From: CAYSEQ01 sp964430475
GTDB taxonomy: Bacteria; Patescibacteriota; Microgenomatia; UBA8517
Assembly: GCA_964430475.1 (NCBI GenBank)
Contig: CAYSEQ010000005.1
Span: 1 to 61,853, forward strand
Direction: 5' to 3'
Length of the DNA stretch: 61,853 nucleotides
Below are positions 42,838 through 51,348 of the stretch, piece after piece; position 1 is the stretch's first letter, and every line of letters starts with the position of its first letter. The notes below the pieces were generated by a model. It did not search any database, was not told the DNA's origin, and was given only the letters and a program-made list of their open reading frames with translations. A program made the translations under genes and the position numbers.

Positions 42838-43599
42838 ATGTCAAAGAACCCTGAAAGTTTGTCCAAGCATGAAGATAATTTGGTAGTAGGATTTTCTAAA
42901 GAAGATGCTAGGAAGGTTAGAATACACTTAGAAAGACTTTTACCCTACCTTGTTCCTGATGAGTTTGTTTTTGTCGGAGGGATTGCTATTCGCTACCATC
43001 TCAATAAAGCAGGGATTAGTTATCCTCCTAGACCCTTTAATGATTTAGATATTATCGTTAAAAGTTCTGAAACTCTTCTTCCTTCGGTTAAGACGGATTT
43101 CCTTATCTACCATTATCATCCTAATAAGAATGGTTGGTTTTTTGTTGCTTTAGTAGATCCGGTTTCAAAAACCAAAGTTGATATCTTTCCCTATGATCCT
43201 GCTCCTGAGGAAACGATTCAGGTCAATTTTGGAGGGTATCAGGTAAGGTTGGTAAGCTCTGAGGACCAACTTATAAAAACTGCACTTGATATAAGAAGAG
43301 TTTCTCCCAAGATAAAAGTTGATCCAAAACAGTTTTCCGACGCTGACTATTTACTCAAGATCGTGGATTTGAATAAGGCGGAAAAGATTTGGCGTAGGAA
43401 ATTTTACGCATTGTACGGAACAACGCTTTCTGAGACGATACAAACTGCCAAAAATATTGCTTTACTTCATCCCGAGTGGATTAAGGAAAAACCATTTAGA
43501 AAACCCAACCCTTATGTTTGTAAAGACTGCGAAAGTACTCCAGATTTCCCTCTGACTCCCATGGAGGAGGTTTATAAGGTCTTGGGATATATAGAATAA
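42838..43599 (+). CDS. Nucleotidyltransferase-fold protein (AbiEii/MNT-like)
   Basis: This 253-residue protein has the Pol-beta-type pattern: VFVGGIAIRYHL (GG motif) and RPFNDLDIIVK (D-x-D), with a third acidic position in TKVDIFPYD. A C-terminal region has CKDCESTPDFPLTPMEEVYK. It is like transferases of abortive-infection or toxin systems (AbiEii, MenT), but no partner antitoxin lies nearby and many such proteins are stand-alone. A TAAAAT box at 42797-42802 could be its promoter. The broken gene at 4907-5654 belongs to the same fold. Confidence 0.65.
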   Translation: MSKNPESLSKHEDNLVVGFSKEDARKVRIHLERLLPYLVPDEFVFVGGIAIRYHLNKAGISYPPRPFNDLDIIVKSSETLLPSVKTDFLIYHYHPNKNGWFFVALVDPVSKTKVDIFPYDPAPEETIQVNFGGYQVRLVSSEDQLIKTALDIRRVSPKIKVDPKQFSDADYLLKIVDLNKAEKIWRRKFYALYGTTLSETIQTAKNIALLHPEWIKEKPFRKPNPYVCKDCESTPDFPLTPMEEVYKVLGYIE

Positions 43600-43724
43600 T
43601 TTTATTAAAAAGATTGAAGTTAGGAAGTTGTGTCTTTTGCACCTTTTTCTTGGGGATTTTAAAGATAGCCTGAATATTTTTGCCACTCGCGACAGGCTTC
43701 TGATTGTTTATTTTTTCTTGCAGG

Positions 43725-43810
43725 TGCCCAGGGTGGGAGTCGAACCCACACGAGCTTTTAGGCTCATAGCTTTTTGAGAGCTACGTGTCTGCCAATTCCA
43801 CCACCTGGGC
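43725..43810 (-). tRNA. tRNA-Leu (anticodon CAA)
   Basis: The minus strand reads GCCCAGGTGGTGGAATTGGC for the acceptor and D-arm start and ends GGGTTCGACTCCCACCCTGG-GCA. The acceptor stem GCCCAGG pairs with CCTGGGC. The anticodon arm has stem TAGCT/AGCTA with loop CTCAAAA (CAA, reading UUG). A class II variable arm GAGC-CTAAAA-GCTC follows and the T-loop is TTCGACT. The 86-nt gene does not encode CCA (next bases CCT). Confidence 0.96.
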
Positions 43811-43871
43811 GTATACTTTCTTTTTTTGACAACCTCTTATTCCTACTTCGTAGGAAAGCTTTTGTCGCTTC

Positions 43872-43888
43872 GTCGAGTTCAACTCGAC
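43872..43888. repeat. 17-nt perfect palindrome between tRNA and its partial copy
   Basis: GTCGAGTTCAACTCGAC is perfectly palindromic around C. It lies in the 145-nt spacer between tRNA-Leu and the duplicated 5' half at 43956. The spacer also has other short inverted words (TTCGTAGGAA, GCGAAGTC-like) and no coding. It could be a structural remnant of an excised element. Confidence 0.45.
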
Positions 43889-43955
43889 TTCGCTTTTGCT
43901 AAAGCTTTTCTTCCTCGCTTTGCTCGGAATTCATTACGCTCGCACGAGAGCTTAA

Positions 43956-43981
43956 GTGTCTGCCAATTCCACCACCTGGGC
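43956..43981 (-). repeat. 26-bp duplicate of tRNA-Leu 5' half
   Basis: The 26 nt match the acceptor 5' strand and D-arm of tRNA-Leu exactly (43785-43810) and are preceded on the plus strand by the shared word GAGAGCT. It is an isolated fragment without the rest of the tRNA. It is most likely a recombination scar or attachment-site remnant upstream (in tRNA direction) of the real tRNA. Confidence 0.7.
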
Positions 43982-44058
43982 TTATTTGAAGCATATTTTA
44001 ACGCAGAACCGGCTTGTTAGTAAACCCCTATGGAGTATTCTGGATTCAAACAACCCCA

Positions 44059-44096
44059 AAACCTACAGGTGTCAACGTAAGACACCCGACGGGTGG
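44059..44096. repeat. Hairpin element copy 3 (core 44083-44095)
   Basis: The core CACCCG-A-CGGGTG is a perfect 13-bp palindrome. The upstream GGTGTC (44068-44073) also pairs perfectly with GACACC (44081-44086), which overlaps the core, so two mutually exclusive hairpins are possible. The unit matches 21693-21730, with compensatory changes in the core stem. It is near the tRNA-Leu fragment and the AT-rich word tract. Confidence 0.65.
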
Positions 44097-44108
44097 ACCA
44101 TTAAAGAA

Positions 44109-44460
44109 GCAAGAAGTAAGAATCAAGAATCTAGAATTAAGAATCAAGAATTTTTAATCATTAACCATTTTTTAGAATTTTGGATTTTGAGAATTTGAAA
44201 TTGTTTAGGATTTAGGATTTAGGATTTGGAATTTTTCTAGTATTTAGCTTGTCTGCCGCTAGGTGGAGATTTAGGATTTAGTATCTCTTAATCATTATTC
44301 ATTAACCATTAACCATTAATCATTATCCATTTTTTTGAAAATTTGGATTTTGAGTTTTGAAATTGTTTAGGATTTAGAATTTAGAGATTAGAATTTAGAG
44401 ATTAGAGATTCTTGACCACTAACTACTAACCACTAACAACCAACCACTAACTACTAACAA
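44109..44460. repeat. AT-rich short-word repeat tract, second block
   Basis: Between about 44109 and 44460 words like AAGAATCAAGAAT, TTAGGATTTAGG, ATTAACCATTAATCATT and ACTAACTACTAACCACTAAC repeat in short arrays with phases drifting. No ORF is credible. The gap 43982-44512 otherwise holds the hairpin element and a degenerate copy of the palindrome at 42301. A TAAAAT box near 44498 may start the aminopeptidase gene. Confidence 0.7.
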
Positions 44461-44512
44461 CCGCTCTCCAACTTGTCTTTGTGCTGGGGGGAGGAGTAAA
44501 ATAGCATCCAGT

Positions 44513-45619
44513 ATGTCTTTGACTGATCCAAGAGTAGTAAAACAAGCCGAAATTTTAGTCAATTATTCAACCAAAGTTAAAAAGGGGGATAGGGTTTTGA
44601 TTGTAAGCGATTTTCCTGCAAGGCCCTTGGCCTTGGAGGTCTATAAAAAGGCAATCGTTGCTGGTGCTTCCGAAGTTAGGGTGCATTTTGATGTCGATGA
44701 ACAGGTAATCAGCCGTTCCTATAACGAATTCGCCGAAGCATTTTTTAAACTCGCCAAACCTTTTCAGATAAAAGCGTTTCCAAAACTTGCATTTGAAGAG
44801 ATAAAAGGCGTTGATGTCTGGATTAGAATCTACGCGCAGGTGAATACCAGAGGGTTTTCGAATTTAGATGCGAAGCTTATTTCGGAGCGGGCAAAGACAG
44901 TCCGACCTCTGATTGATTATCGGGTTCAAAATACGCGTTGGGTGATAACAAAATTCCCAACCGAAGCCCAAGCCCAGGAAGCTGATATGTCTTTAAGCGA
45001 CTATGAGGATTTTGTTTTTTCAGCTATTAACGAAGTTGATTGGGAGACCAAGAAAAGAGAGCAACAGAAACTAAAGAGGTTAGTAGATTCGGTAGATAAA
45101 GTAAAAATTATTGGTCCTGAAACCGATCTTTCTTTCTCGATAAAAGGTCGAAAAGCGGAAAATGGAGATGGGAGGTTTAATATGCCGGATGGTGAAGTAT
45201 TTACCTCTGTTGTTGAAGATTCAACTCAAGGATATATCACTTTTACATATCCAGCAATTTATTTGGGTAAGGAGTTTACGAATGTTTATTTAGAATTTGC
45301 GAGGGGTAGGGTTATAAAAGCAAAAGCAGATAAGGGAGAAAAAGATTTGAATAAAATTTTAGATATGGATAAAGGAGCCCGAATTATTGGGGAATTTGGT
45401 ATCGGTAATAACTTTAAAATTAAAAGATTTACCAAGGATATTTTGTTTGATGAAAAAATTGGTGGAAGCATACATCTTGCTTTAGGTAAAGGTTATAAGG
45501 AGACTTTGAGCAAAAACGAGTCTGCGCTCCACTGGGATATGATTAAGGATCTGCGAAGTGGGGGAGAGTTATGGTTTGACAAGCGTTTAGTTCAAAAAAG
45601 TGGCAAATGGGTTATATAA
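44513..45619 (+). CDS. M29 family aminopeptidase
   Basis: This 368-residue metallopeptidase belongs to the AmpS/PepS-type M29 family. It has an N-terminal Rossmann-like part with KKGDRVLIVSDFPARPLALE and a C-terminal metal domain containing RFNMPDGEVFTSVVEDSTQG (Glu ligands), GGSIHLALGKGY and SALHWDMIKDLR (His, Asp ligands). It removes N-terminal residues from peptides in the cytoplasm. The start ATG fits the family. It precedes efp by 6 nt, so the two are likely an operon. Confidence 0.93.
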   Translation: MSLTDPRVVKQAEILVNYSTKVKKGDRVLIVSDFPARPLALEVYKKAIVAGASEVRVHFDVDEQVISRSYNEFAEAFFKLAKPFQIKAFPKLAFEEIKGVDVWIRIYAQVNTRGFSNLDAKLISERAKTVRPLIDYRVQNTRWVITKFPTEAQAQEADMSLSDYEDFVFSAINEVDWETKKREQQKLKRLVDSVDKVKIIGPETDLSFSIKGRKAENGDGRFNMPDGEVFTSVVEDSTQGYITFTYPAIYLGKEFTNVYLEFARGRVIKAKADKGEKDLNKILDMDKGARIIGEFGIGNNFKIKRFTKDILFDEKIGGSIHLALGKGYKETLSKNESALHWDMIKDLRSGGELWFDKRLVQKSGKWVI

Positions 45620-45625
45620 GAAGTT

Positions 45626-46186
45626 ATGGTAGAAGTAACAGATCTTAAAAACGGTGTAACCTTTTTATCAAATGGGAAACCCTATAAAGTGCTTAAGTAT
45701 TCCCATATTAAAATGGGAAGAGGTGGGGCAATTGTTAGGGTAGTTGTTAGAAATCTTGAAACCGGCGCAATTGAAGAGAAGACCTTTAGCTCGAATATTA
45801 AAGTTGAAGATATTTTAACCCAAAAAAGAAAATTACAATTTCTTTACCGGGATAATGTAAACGCAGTATTCATGGATGCCAAAACATTTGAGCAGGTGGA
45901 GGTACCTGTAAAAATTATAGAAGATGAATTAAAATACATAAAGGAGGGTCAAGAAGTAACCCTTCTTTTTTGGGAGGATAAAGCCTTATCCATTGAAATT
46001 CCTCCAAAAGTTGTTTTGAAGGTAATAGAGGCACCCCCTGGTGTTAAGGGAGATTCAGCTACAAATATTTATAAACTAGCCACATTAGAAAACAATCTTC
46101 AAATAAAAGTTCCACTTTTTGTCAATAGTGGTGAGAAGGTAGTGGTAGATACGAGAACCGGTGAATATGTTGAAAGAGCAAAATAG
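45626..46186 (+). CDS. efp: Elongation factor P with Arg at the tip
   Basis: This 186-residue protein has three OB-like domains typical of EF-P, which relieves ribosome stalling at polyproline. The modified position is Arg32 in SHIKMGRGGAIV, where E. coli has Lys34. Arg32 is the residue rhamnosylated by EarP in some bacteria; no earP is in the window. It is preceded by the M29 gene with a 6-nt gap. The rest of the fold (VEVPVKIIEDELKYIKEGQE, VLKVIEAPPGVKGDSATN) is standard. Confidence 0.96.
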   Translation: MVEVTDLKNGVTFLSNGKPYKVLKYSHIKMGRGGAIVRVVVRNLETGAIEEKTFSSNIKVEDILTQKRKLQFLYRDNVNAVFMDAKTFEQVEVPVKIIEDELKYIKEGQEVTLLFWEDKALSIEIPPKVVLKVIEAPPGVKGDSATNIYKLATLENNLQIKVPLFVNSGEKVVVDTRTGEYVERAK

Positions 46187-46214
46187 GACTTAAATCCTTA
46201 AGAGACTAAAAGTC

Positions 46215-46676
46215 TTACTTTAATATCCATAAAAATGAAGCTAAGACGGTTAAGACTTGAGTTAGAAGGCCCGGAAGGATTGAGGCATCTACCTGAATCG
46301 ATTTTTGAAAGGCGACCCAACGCCTTATAAGTTTCCCACCTTTATTTAAGAAAAAATATGGTGCCTCGATAAGGTCGGGAAGTGCAGCGGCGAAGGATGC
46401 AACCAATATTATTAAAGCGCGTTTTAGGTCTGGTAGAGCAAGAGAAGCAATGCTAATTGCACAAAAAGCTGCCAAAAATGCATCAGCGAATACAATCCTT
46501 GTAGTTTGGGGAGTAATCTTGCCATACTTTGTCTTTTCTGTGTTAAGATGAGGATTCCAATGAGGCACTTTTTCAAGAACGAAATGACTTCCCAAAGCTA
46601 GTGGGATTGCAAGGACAGGGTTAGCCACTTTAAAAGCTATTGCGGCTCCCACAACTACATGTGGTGTTTCTAACAC
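46215..46676 (-). CDS. Small integral membrane protein, His-rich motif
   Basis: This 153-residue protein has four hydrophobic segments. Its N-terminal segment and loop carry H-x(n)-E-x2-P-H (HFVLEKVPHWNPHL), reminiscent of the YdjM/metal-dependent membrane hydrolase group with HxxLE motifs. A second polar motif is FAAALPDLIEAP. I do not claim enzymatic function. It is convergent with efp. Confidence 0.6.
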   Translation of the reverse strand: MLETPHVVVGAAIAFKVANPVLAIPLALGSHFVLEKVPHWNPHLNTEKTKYGKITPQTTRIVFADAFLAAFCAISIASLALPDLKRALIILVASFAAALPDLIEAPYFFLNKGGKLIRRWVAFQKSIQVDASILPGLLTQVLTVLASFLWILK

Positions 46677-46684
46677 TTTCTAAC

Positions 46685-46693
46685 TGGTATAAT
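46685..46693 (+). promoter_or_regulatory. Extended -10 promoter with downstream SD (46720-46725)
   Basis: TGG-TATAAT is a perfect extended -10. AAGGAG at 46720-46725 lies 7 nt before the ATG at 46733, one of the few clear Shine-Dalgarno motifs in the window. Together they make the start of the membrane-protein/dksA-like operon convincing. Confidence 0.6.
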
Positions 46694-46732
46694 AGCTAAA
46701 ATCTCTATATTAAGTCAACAAGGAGAACCTTT

Positions 46733-47341
46733 ATGTCATTGTTTTTGAAATTAATTTTTATTGTTCTGGCCTCAACCTTCTTTTTGTATGTTTTTTGGAA
46801 AAGGCTAAAAGAGGATTATATGGACTACCAAATTTTTTCAACCGGATTTTATACACTTTTTGGAATAAGTTTGGGCAGCATTGTAGCTTCTTACTTTGCA
46901 CCTATCTGGTGGTTTTGGTTAAGTCTTTTGGGAGGGTTGATTGGTATCTTTTTAGGAATTTTGCGATTTAGACTTAAATTTATAGAAGTGCTGGAGGCAG
47001 GAATTTTGGGAGGGTTGATAATTCTTAACTTGTTTTTATCTTATTCTCTGATGATAACAAGAAATCTTGTACTTTTTTTGACTTTTGTTTTTGGGTTATT
47101 ACTTATCCTCCTTTTCTTACTTTTGGATAGACATTACAAAAAATTTACATGGTATAAATCTGGGAAGATCGGGTTCTCGGGTTTTACTACTGCGGGTATT
47201 TTTTTTCTTGTCAGATCTATAGTTGCCCTTTCTTTACCTAATATGCTATCCTTTGTAGGTAATTACGAAGTTTATATTTCAGCGATTGCTGCATTTGGAA
47301 GCTTTTTAACAGTTTTTAATCTTTCAAGGCTTGCAGAATGA
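46733..47341 (+). CDS. Integral membrane hypothetical protein
   Basis: This 202-residue protein has about six TM helices (from LFLKLIFIVLASTFFLYVFW to IAAFGSFLTVFNLS). It has no catalytic motif and no recognised family. The next gene overlaps its stop by 4 nt (ATGA), so the pair is co-translated. A strong SD and promoter precede it. Confidence 0.7.
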   Translation: MSLFLKLIFIVLASTFFLYVFWKRLKEDYMDYQIFSTGFYTLFGISLGSIVASYFAPIWWFWLSLLGGLIGIFLGILRFRLKFIEVLEAGILGGLIILNLFLSYSLMITRNLVLFLTFVFGLLLILLFLLLDRHYKKFTWYKSGKIGFSGFTTAGIFFLVRSIVALSLPNMLSFVGNYEVYISAIAAFGSFLTVFNLSRLAE

Positions 47342-47757
47342 GAAAGAAAAAAAATAAAAAAGAAAGTAAAAATTTAAAGAAAGGCAACACCAGTGTTATT
47401 AGGTTTCCGGTAAAACTACTTGAGCCAATTTCCGGATTCTTAAAACAACGGCTAGAAGAACTTAAAAAGCGAAAAGAAGAGATTGCTCGGGAGGATCCCT
47501 TTCGAAACCAAGAGAGACTTATTGACAATGCTTCACCTGACGCAGACGCTGCGGAACAATTTGGACATGCAAGAGCTTCCGCGATAAAAGAACAACTAGA
47601 CAGAAGAATAATTCAAACAAGGAAGGCGCTAGCTCGGATAAAGATCGGAAAGTATGGGATTTGCGAGGATTGTGGACAGATGATAGATACTGATCGTCTA
47701 ATGGTCTATCCTGAGGCTACTCTTTGCGCCAAATGTCAGGCAAAAAGGGAAAAATAA
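47338..47757 (+). CDS. DksA/TraR-type C4 zinc-finger protein
   Basis: This 139-residue protein has a very basic N-terminus (KKKNKKESKNLKKG), a long helical hairpin with DPFRNQERLIDNASPDADAA, then a C4 zinc finger (YGICEDCGQMIDTDRL and TLCAKCQAKREK, four Cys). It is like DksA/TraR/YocK proteins that bind RNA polymerase through its secondary channel. The DxxDxA tip is seen as DADAAE. Its role here is likely transcription modulation. It shares an operon with the upstream membrane protein. Confidence 0.9.
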   Translation: MRKKKNKKESKNLKKGNTSVIRFPVKLLEPISGFLKQRLEELKKRKEEIAREDPFRNQERLIDNASPDADAAEQFGHARASAIKEQLDRRIIQTRKALARIKIGKYGICEDCGQMIDTDRLMVYPEATLCAKCQAKREK

Positions 47758-47912
47758 AAGGGGAGAAATTTTTGAAGGTATTATCAATTGTTTTTAAAAT
47801 AATAACTGAATAAGAAAGTTTTAGAACTTTTTAATTTTAACTTCACTTTAGACATTCACCTTAAGAAGATATATAAATTTATGGAAATAATCTAATTTTT
47901 TCTAATTGGTTT

Positions 47913-48641
47913 ATGGAATCTCCGAAAATTATTTTTCAAGACGAAAGTATTTTAGTATTGGATAAACCTGCGGGTTGGGTGGTTAATGAGGCGGAAACTG
48001 CGAAAAAAACGCCGGTTATTCAAACATGGCTGAAGAAAAATTTTAATTACGAGATAGTGAATAGCAGGGATTTAAGAAGTGGGGTTGTTCACCGACTTGA
48101 TAAAGAAACAAGTGGTATTTTATTAGTCGCAAAAAATAGAAAAGTTTTTGAATCTTTACAGCTTCAATTTAAAGAAAGGAGGGTAAGAAAGACTTATCTA
48201 GCTTTGGTTCATGGAAAGGTTGTTCCCAAGATTGGTGAGATAAAAGCGCCAATTGGACGGCTTCCCTGGAATAGGGAGAGATTTGGGATTTTGCCTGGCG
48301 GAAGAGATGCATTGACAGAGTATAAGGTAATTTCTTATTTTTTTCTAGCAAGTGAACTAAAGAATAATTTCTTTTCTCTAGTTGAGATTTACCCTAAAAC
48401 TGGAAGAACACATCAAATAAGAATTCATCTTAAATATCAAGGTTATCCAATAGTTTCTGATACCTTCTATTTAGGAAGGAAATTGGCAAGGAGGGATAGT
48501 ACCTTATGTCCGAGACTTTTTCTTCACGCAAAGGAGATATCTTTTGAGCATCCCGAGAGTAAGAAAGACTTAACCTTGAAATCAGAAATTCCTTTAGAAT
48601 TAAAGCTTGTGCTTAAAAAGTTGAAGAAGATTGAAACATAA
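47913..48641 (+). CDS. RluA-family RNA pseudouridine synthase
   Basis: This 242-residue enzyme has the signature VVHRLDKETSGILLVAKN with catalytic Asp63. The RluA fold continues with KTYLALVHGKVVPKIGEI, LVEIYPKTGRTHQIRIHLKY and a FLHAKEISF end. It isomerises uridine in rRNA or tRNA. It has no S4 domain at its N-terminus. It is a single gene, preceded by a 155-nt AT-rich gap. Confidence 0.93.
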   Translation: MESPKIIFQDESILVLDKPAGWVVNEAETAKKTPVIQTWLKKNFNYEIVNSRDLRSGVVHRLDKETSGILLVAKNRKVFESLQLQFKERRVRKTYLALVHGKVVPKIGEIKAPIGRLPWNRERFGILPGGRDALTEYKVISYFFLASELKNNFFSLVEIYPKTGRTHQIRIHLKYQGYPIVSDTFYLGRKLARRDSTLCPRLFLHAKEISFEHPESKKDLTLKSEIPLELKLVLKKLKKIET

Positions 48642-48699
48642 TTTTATTAAAGTATCTTATTGAAATACCTTCCCAAACTTCTTAAGCTAAAATTAATAT

Positions 48700-50379
48700 A
48701 TGGAGTTTTCTGCATTTGCCTTGTTGCTTCTTTTTGCTTCCCTTTTCGGGGTGATTTCGAAATTTTTAAAACAACCCTTGATTGTCGGATATATTCTTGC
48801 TGGTATCTTCCTGGCTTCAACAAATATTGTCCAAGATACAGCCCAAGTTAAAAACCTAGCCCAAATTGGAGTGACACTACTTCTTTTTACTTTAGGAATT
48901 GAGATGAATATTTCAGAAATTTTTAAGGTGGGGAGGGTGATTCTACTTACCGGGGTCGGTCAGATACTTTTTACTTCAATTCTAGGACTTTCCCTTTCGC
49001 TTTTTTTAGGCTTTAACCTTTTAACATCGGTTTATTTTGCTATTGGTCTAACATTTTCATCAACTATTATCATAGTTAAACTTTTGTCAGAGAAAAAAGA
49101 TTTGCAAAGTCTTTACGGAAGGGTTGCAATTGGAGTTCTTCTTATGCAGGATTTTATGGCGCTGGTTATCTTAATGTTTTTGTCTGGGATTGGAGAGGGG
49201 ATTGTATCGATTCAAGGGTTAATTTGGATTGGAATTAAGGCCGTGATCCTTTTGGCACTTGTTCTTTACACTTCTAAAAAGATCCCGTTGGTTTTCGAAA
49301 GGGTGGCGACCTTTGCCGGTAATGAACTTTTGTTTTTATTGAGTATTTCTTGGGTTTTAGGTTTTTCTAGCTTTGTAGAGAATACTCTTGGATTTACCCT
49401 TGAGATAGGCGGATTCCTTGCTGGTCTTGCTTTGTCGAATGTTCCTGAACATCTCCAAATAGTAGCTCGAACAAGGCCGTTACGGGATTTTTTTCTAACA
49501 CTTTTCTTTCTCGTTTTGGGAATCCAACTAAATATCTTTGATCAAAATTTTCAAAGACTTCTCTTGCCATCATTCTTTTTTGTTATTTTTGTACTTTTTG
49601 CAAACCCCTTTATTGTCTTTATGATCTTGAGTCTTTTAGGCTATCGCAAAAGAACATCTTTTTTTACAGGGTTAACCTTTGGCCAAATTTCTGAGTTTTC
49701 TTTGATTCTTATTGCAACAGGCCTAAAACTTGGCCATGTTGAAGAAAACGATGTTTCGCTTCTTACCCTCGTTGGTATGGTGACTATGACAATCTCAACC
49801 TATTTTATTTTGTCCTCAGATAAGATTTATAAAAAACTCAAAAACTTTCTTAAGGTATTCGAGAAAGTACATACCAGAGAAATAACTTCTACAGTTTACC
49901 AATCCAAACTCAAAAACCATTTAATCCTTGTAGGTTGTGATAGAACAGGGATGAGCTTATTGCCATTTTTACTTAAAAAGAAGTTTAATTTTGTGGTGGT
50001 TGATTTTGATCCCGAGGTTTTTGTAAAACTTTCAAGTATGAAAATCCCCGTGGTATTTGGAGATATCTCTGATGAGGATGTGCAGGAGGAGGTAAATATG
50101 AGGGATGCGAAGATGATAATTTCAACAATTAACAATTTAAGTGATAATTTGAACATACTAGAAAGGATAAAGTTGGTTATTCCCAGACCTAAAACAATAT
50201 TTACACAATCAACGCGTAAGGAAGCCATAAAACTTTACGAGGAAGGAGCAACCTATGTTATTGTTCCTGAGGCAGTTGCGGGAGATTATATTAGGAACCT
50301 TATAAAGGCGTTTGGTCTTGAAGGAGACGGCCTGGAGAAGTTGGGAGAGAATCATTTCAAAAAACTTTTGTATGCTTAA
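48700..50379 (+). CDS. Kef-type cation:proton antiporter with RCK domain
   Basis: This 559-residue protein has a CPA2-type membrane part (about 12 TM helices to residue 375, with ARTRPLRDFFLTLFFLVLGI) and a C-terminal RCK/TrkA-N domain (LILVGCDRTGMSLLPFL at about 408, DFDPEVFVKLSSMKIPVVFG). The nucleotide loop GxGxxG is degenerate (GCDRTG). Such proteins exchange K+ or Na+ for H+ under ligand control. No KefF-type partner is present. The start ATG 48700 fits; the next gene follows by 29 nt. Confidence 0.92.
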   Translation: MEFSAFALLLLFASLFGVISKFLKQPLIVGYILAGIFLASTNIVQDTAQVKNLAQIGVTLLLFTLGIEMNISEIFKVGRVILLTGVGQILFTSILGLSLSLFLGFNLLTSVYFAIGLTFSSTIIIVKLLSEKKDLQSLYGRVAIGVLLMQDFMALVILMFLSGIGEGIVSIQGLIWIGIKAVILLALVLYTSKKIPLVFERVATFAGNELLFLLSISWVLGFSSFVENTLGFTLEIGGFLAGLALSNVPEHLQIVARTRPLRDFFLTLFFLVLGIQLNIFDQNFQRLLLPSFFFVIFVLFANPFIVFMILSLLGYRKRTSFFTGLTFGQISEFSLILIATGLKLGHVEENDVSLLTLVGMVTMTISTYFILSSDKIYKKLKNFLKVFEKVHTREITSTVYQSKLKNHLILVGCDRTGMSLLPFLLKKKFNFVVVDFDPEVFVKLSSMKIPVVFGDISDEDVQEEVNMRDAKMIISTINNLSDNLNILERIKLVIPRPKTIFTQSTRKEAIKLYEEGATYVIVPEAVAGDYIRNLIKAFGLEGDGLEKLGENHFKKLLYA

Positions 50380-50408
50380 GATTTTTTAAAAAGAGAAAAG
50401 TTGTTACC

Positions 50409-51329
50409 ATGCCTGCCCTGAGAACCACAAGGAGAAATTATCAAAGGTCAAAAAAAGTTAAATCTCGGATTTTAAAGTACCTTTTTTTATTTTTCTTCTT
50501 AGTATTTTTTATAGGTTTAATTTTTCTATTTGGAAAGGTGTTTGGTGAAGGTTTTGAAAAAACGATTCTGGTGGTTAAGGGTGCGGATGGGGGAGCGGAT
50601 GTTGTGATTTTTGACCCTGAAACTGAGGAGCTTATTAGGATATTAATACCCGCTGAGACCCAGGTTGAAGTTGCAAGAAGTTTAGGGGTTTGGAGATTAA
50701 GGAGTCTTTGGGAATTAGGGAGATATGAAGGGGTTAATGGTGCGCTGGTTGCAAAGACAATTACTGGATTTTTTAATTTTCCTGTTTATTATTGGGCCGA
50801 ATCTTCGCACAAAATTTTAGATTTAAACCCGATTAATATTTTTAAGGTTGTCTTTTTCTCTAAAACAAATTTAAGTTTAAAGGACAAGATTAAATTAACA
50901 CTTTTCTCTTTAGGTGTAAAAAATGTCAAAAGGATAGATATTGATCTTTCGCAAACGCCTTATCTTAAAAAAGAGGTACTTATTGATGGGGAAGAGGGTT
51001 ATATATTGACACAAGCGCCAAAAGATATTTTTGTGTTTTTTGCTGAACCCGTATTTGCAAAAAGAGGTTTAAGGATTATGCTTGTTGATTCAACAGGAAC
51101 ATTCCAGGTATCTGAAAAAATAAGCAAAATCTTGGAAGTTATGGGTGGCAAAGTAGTCTTATTGACAAAGGAGGAACCAAAAGAGCTTAATTGTGTTGTA
51201 GGAGGTAAAGACGAGCGTATTTTGAAAAAGTTGGTTTTGCTTTTTTCTTGCGATGTTGAAGACCAACCCCCCCCGGAAAACTTTGATTTAAAGCTTATTG
51301 TTGGAAAAGAGTTTCTGAAGAATAATTGA
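50409..51329 (+). CDS. TM-anchored LytR/CpsA/Psr-like protein
   Basis: This 306-residue protein has a basic N-terminus, a TM anchor at about 24-46 and an outer region. KTILVVKGADGGADVVIFDP, IPAETQVEVARSLGVWRLRS and ITGFFNFPVYYWAE resemble a minimal LytR-CpsA-Psr ligase domain, which attaches glycopolymers to the wall. The end (RGLRIMLVDSTGTFQVSEKI) resembles the LytR C-terminal domain. Key LCP arginines are not clear, so it may be non-catalytic. It is encoded just after the antiporter. Confidence 0.6.
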   Translation: MPALRTTRRNYQRSKKVKSRILKYLFLFFFLVFFIGLIFLFGKVFGEGFEKTILVVKGADGGADVVIFDPETEELIRILIPAETQVEVARSLGVWRLRSLWELGRYEGVNGALVAKTITGFFNFPVYYWAESSHKILDLNPINIFKVVFFSKTNLSLKDKIKLTLFSLGVKNVKRIDIDLSQTPYLKKEVLIDGEEGYILTQAPKDIFVFFAEPVFAKRGLRIMLVDSTGTFQVSEKISKILEVMGGKVVLLTKEEPKELNCVVGGKDERILKKLVLLFSCDVEDQPPPENFDLKLIVGKEFLKNN

Positions 51330-51348
51330 GTATTTCTAAAGACAAGAC

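Noticed and set aside
43826..44198. Two short ORFs downstream of tRNA-Leu
   Set aside because: They cover the duplicated tRNA fragment, the hairpin element and AT-rich word repeats, so they are not genes.
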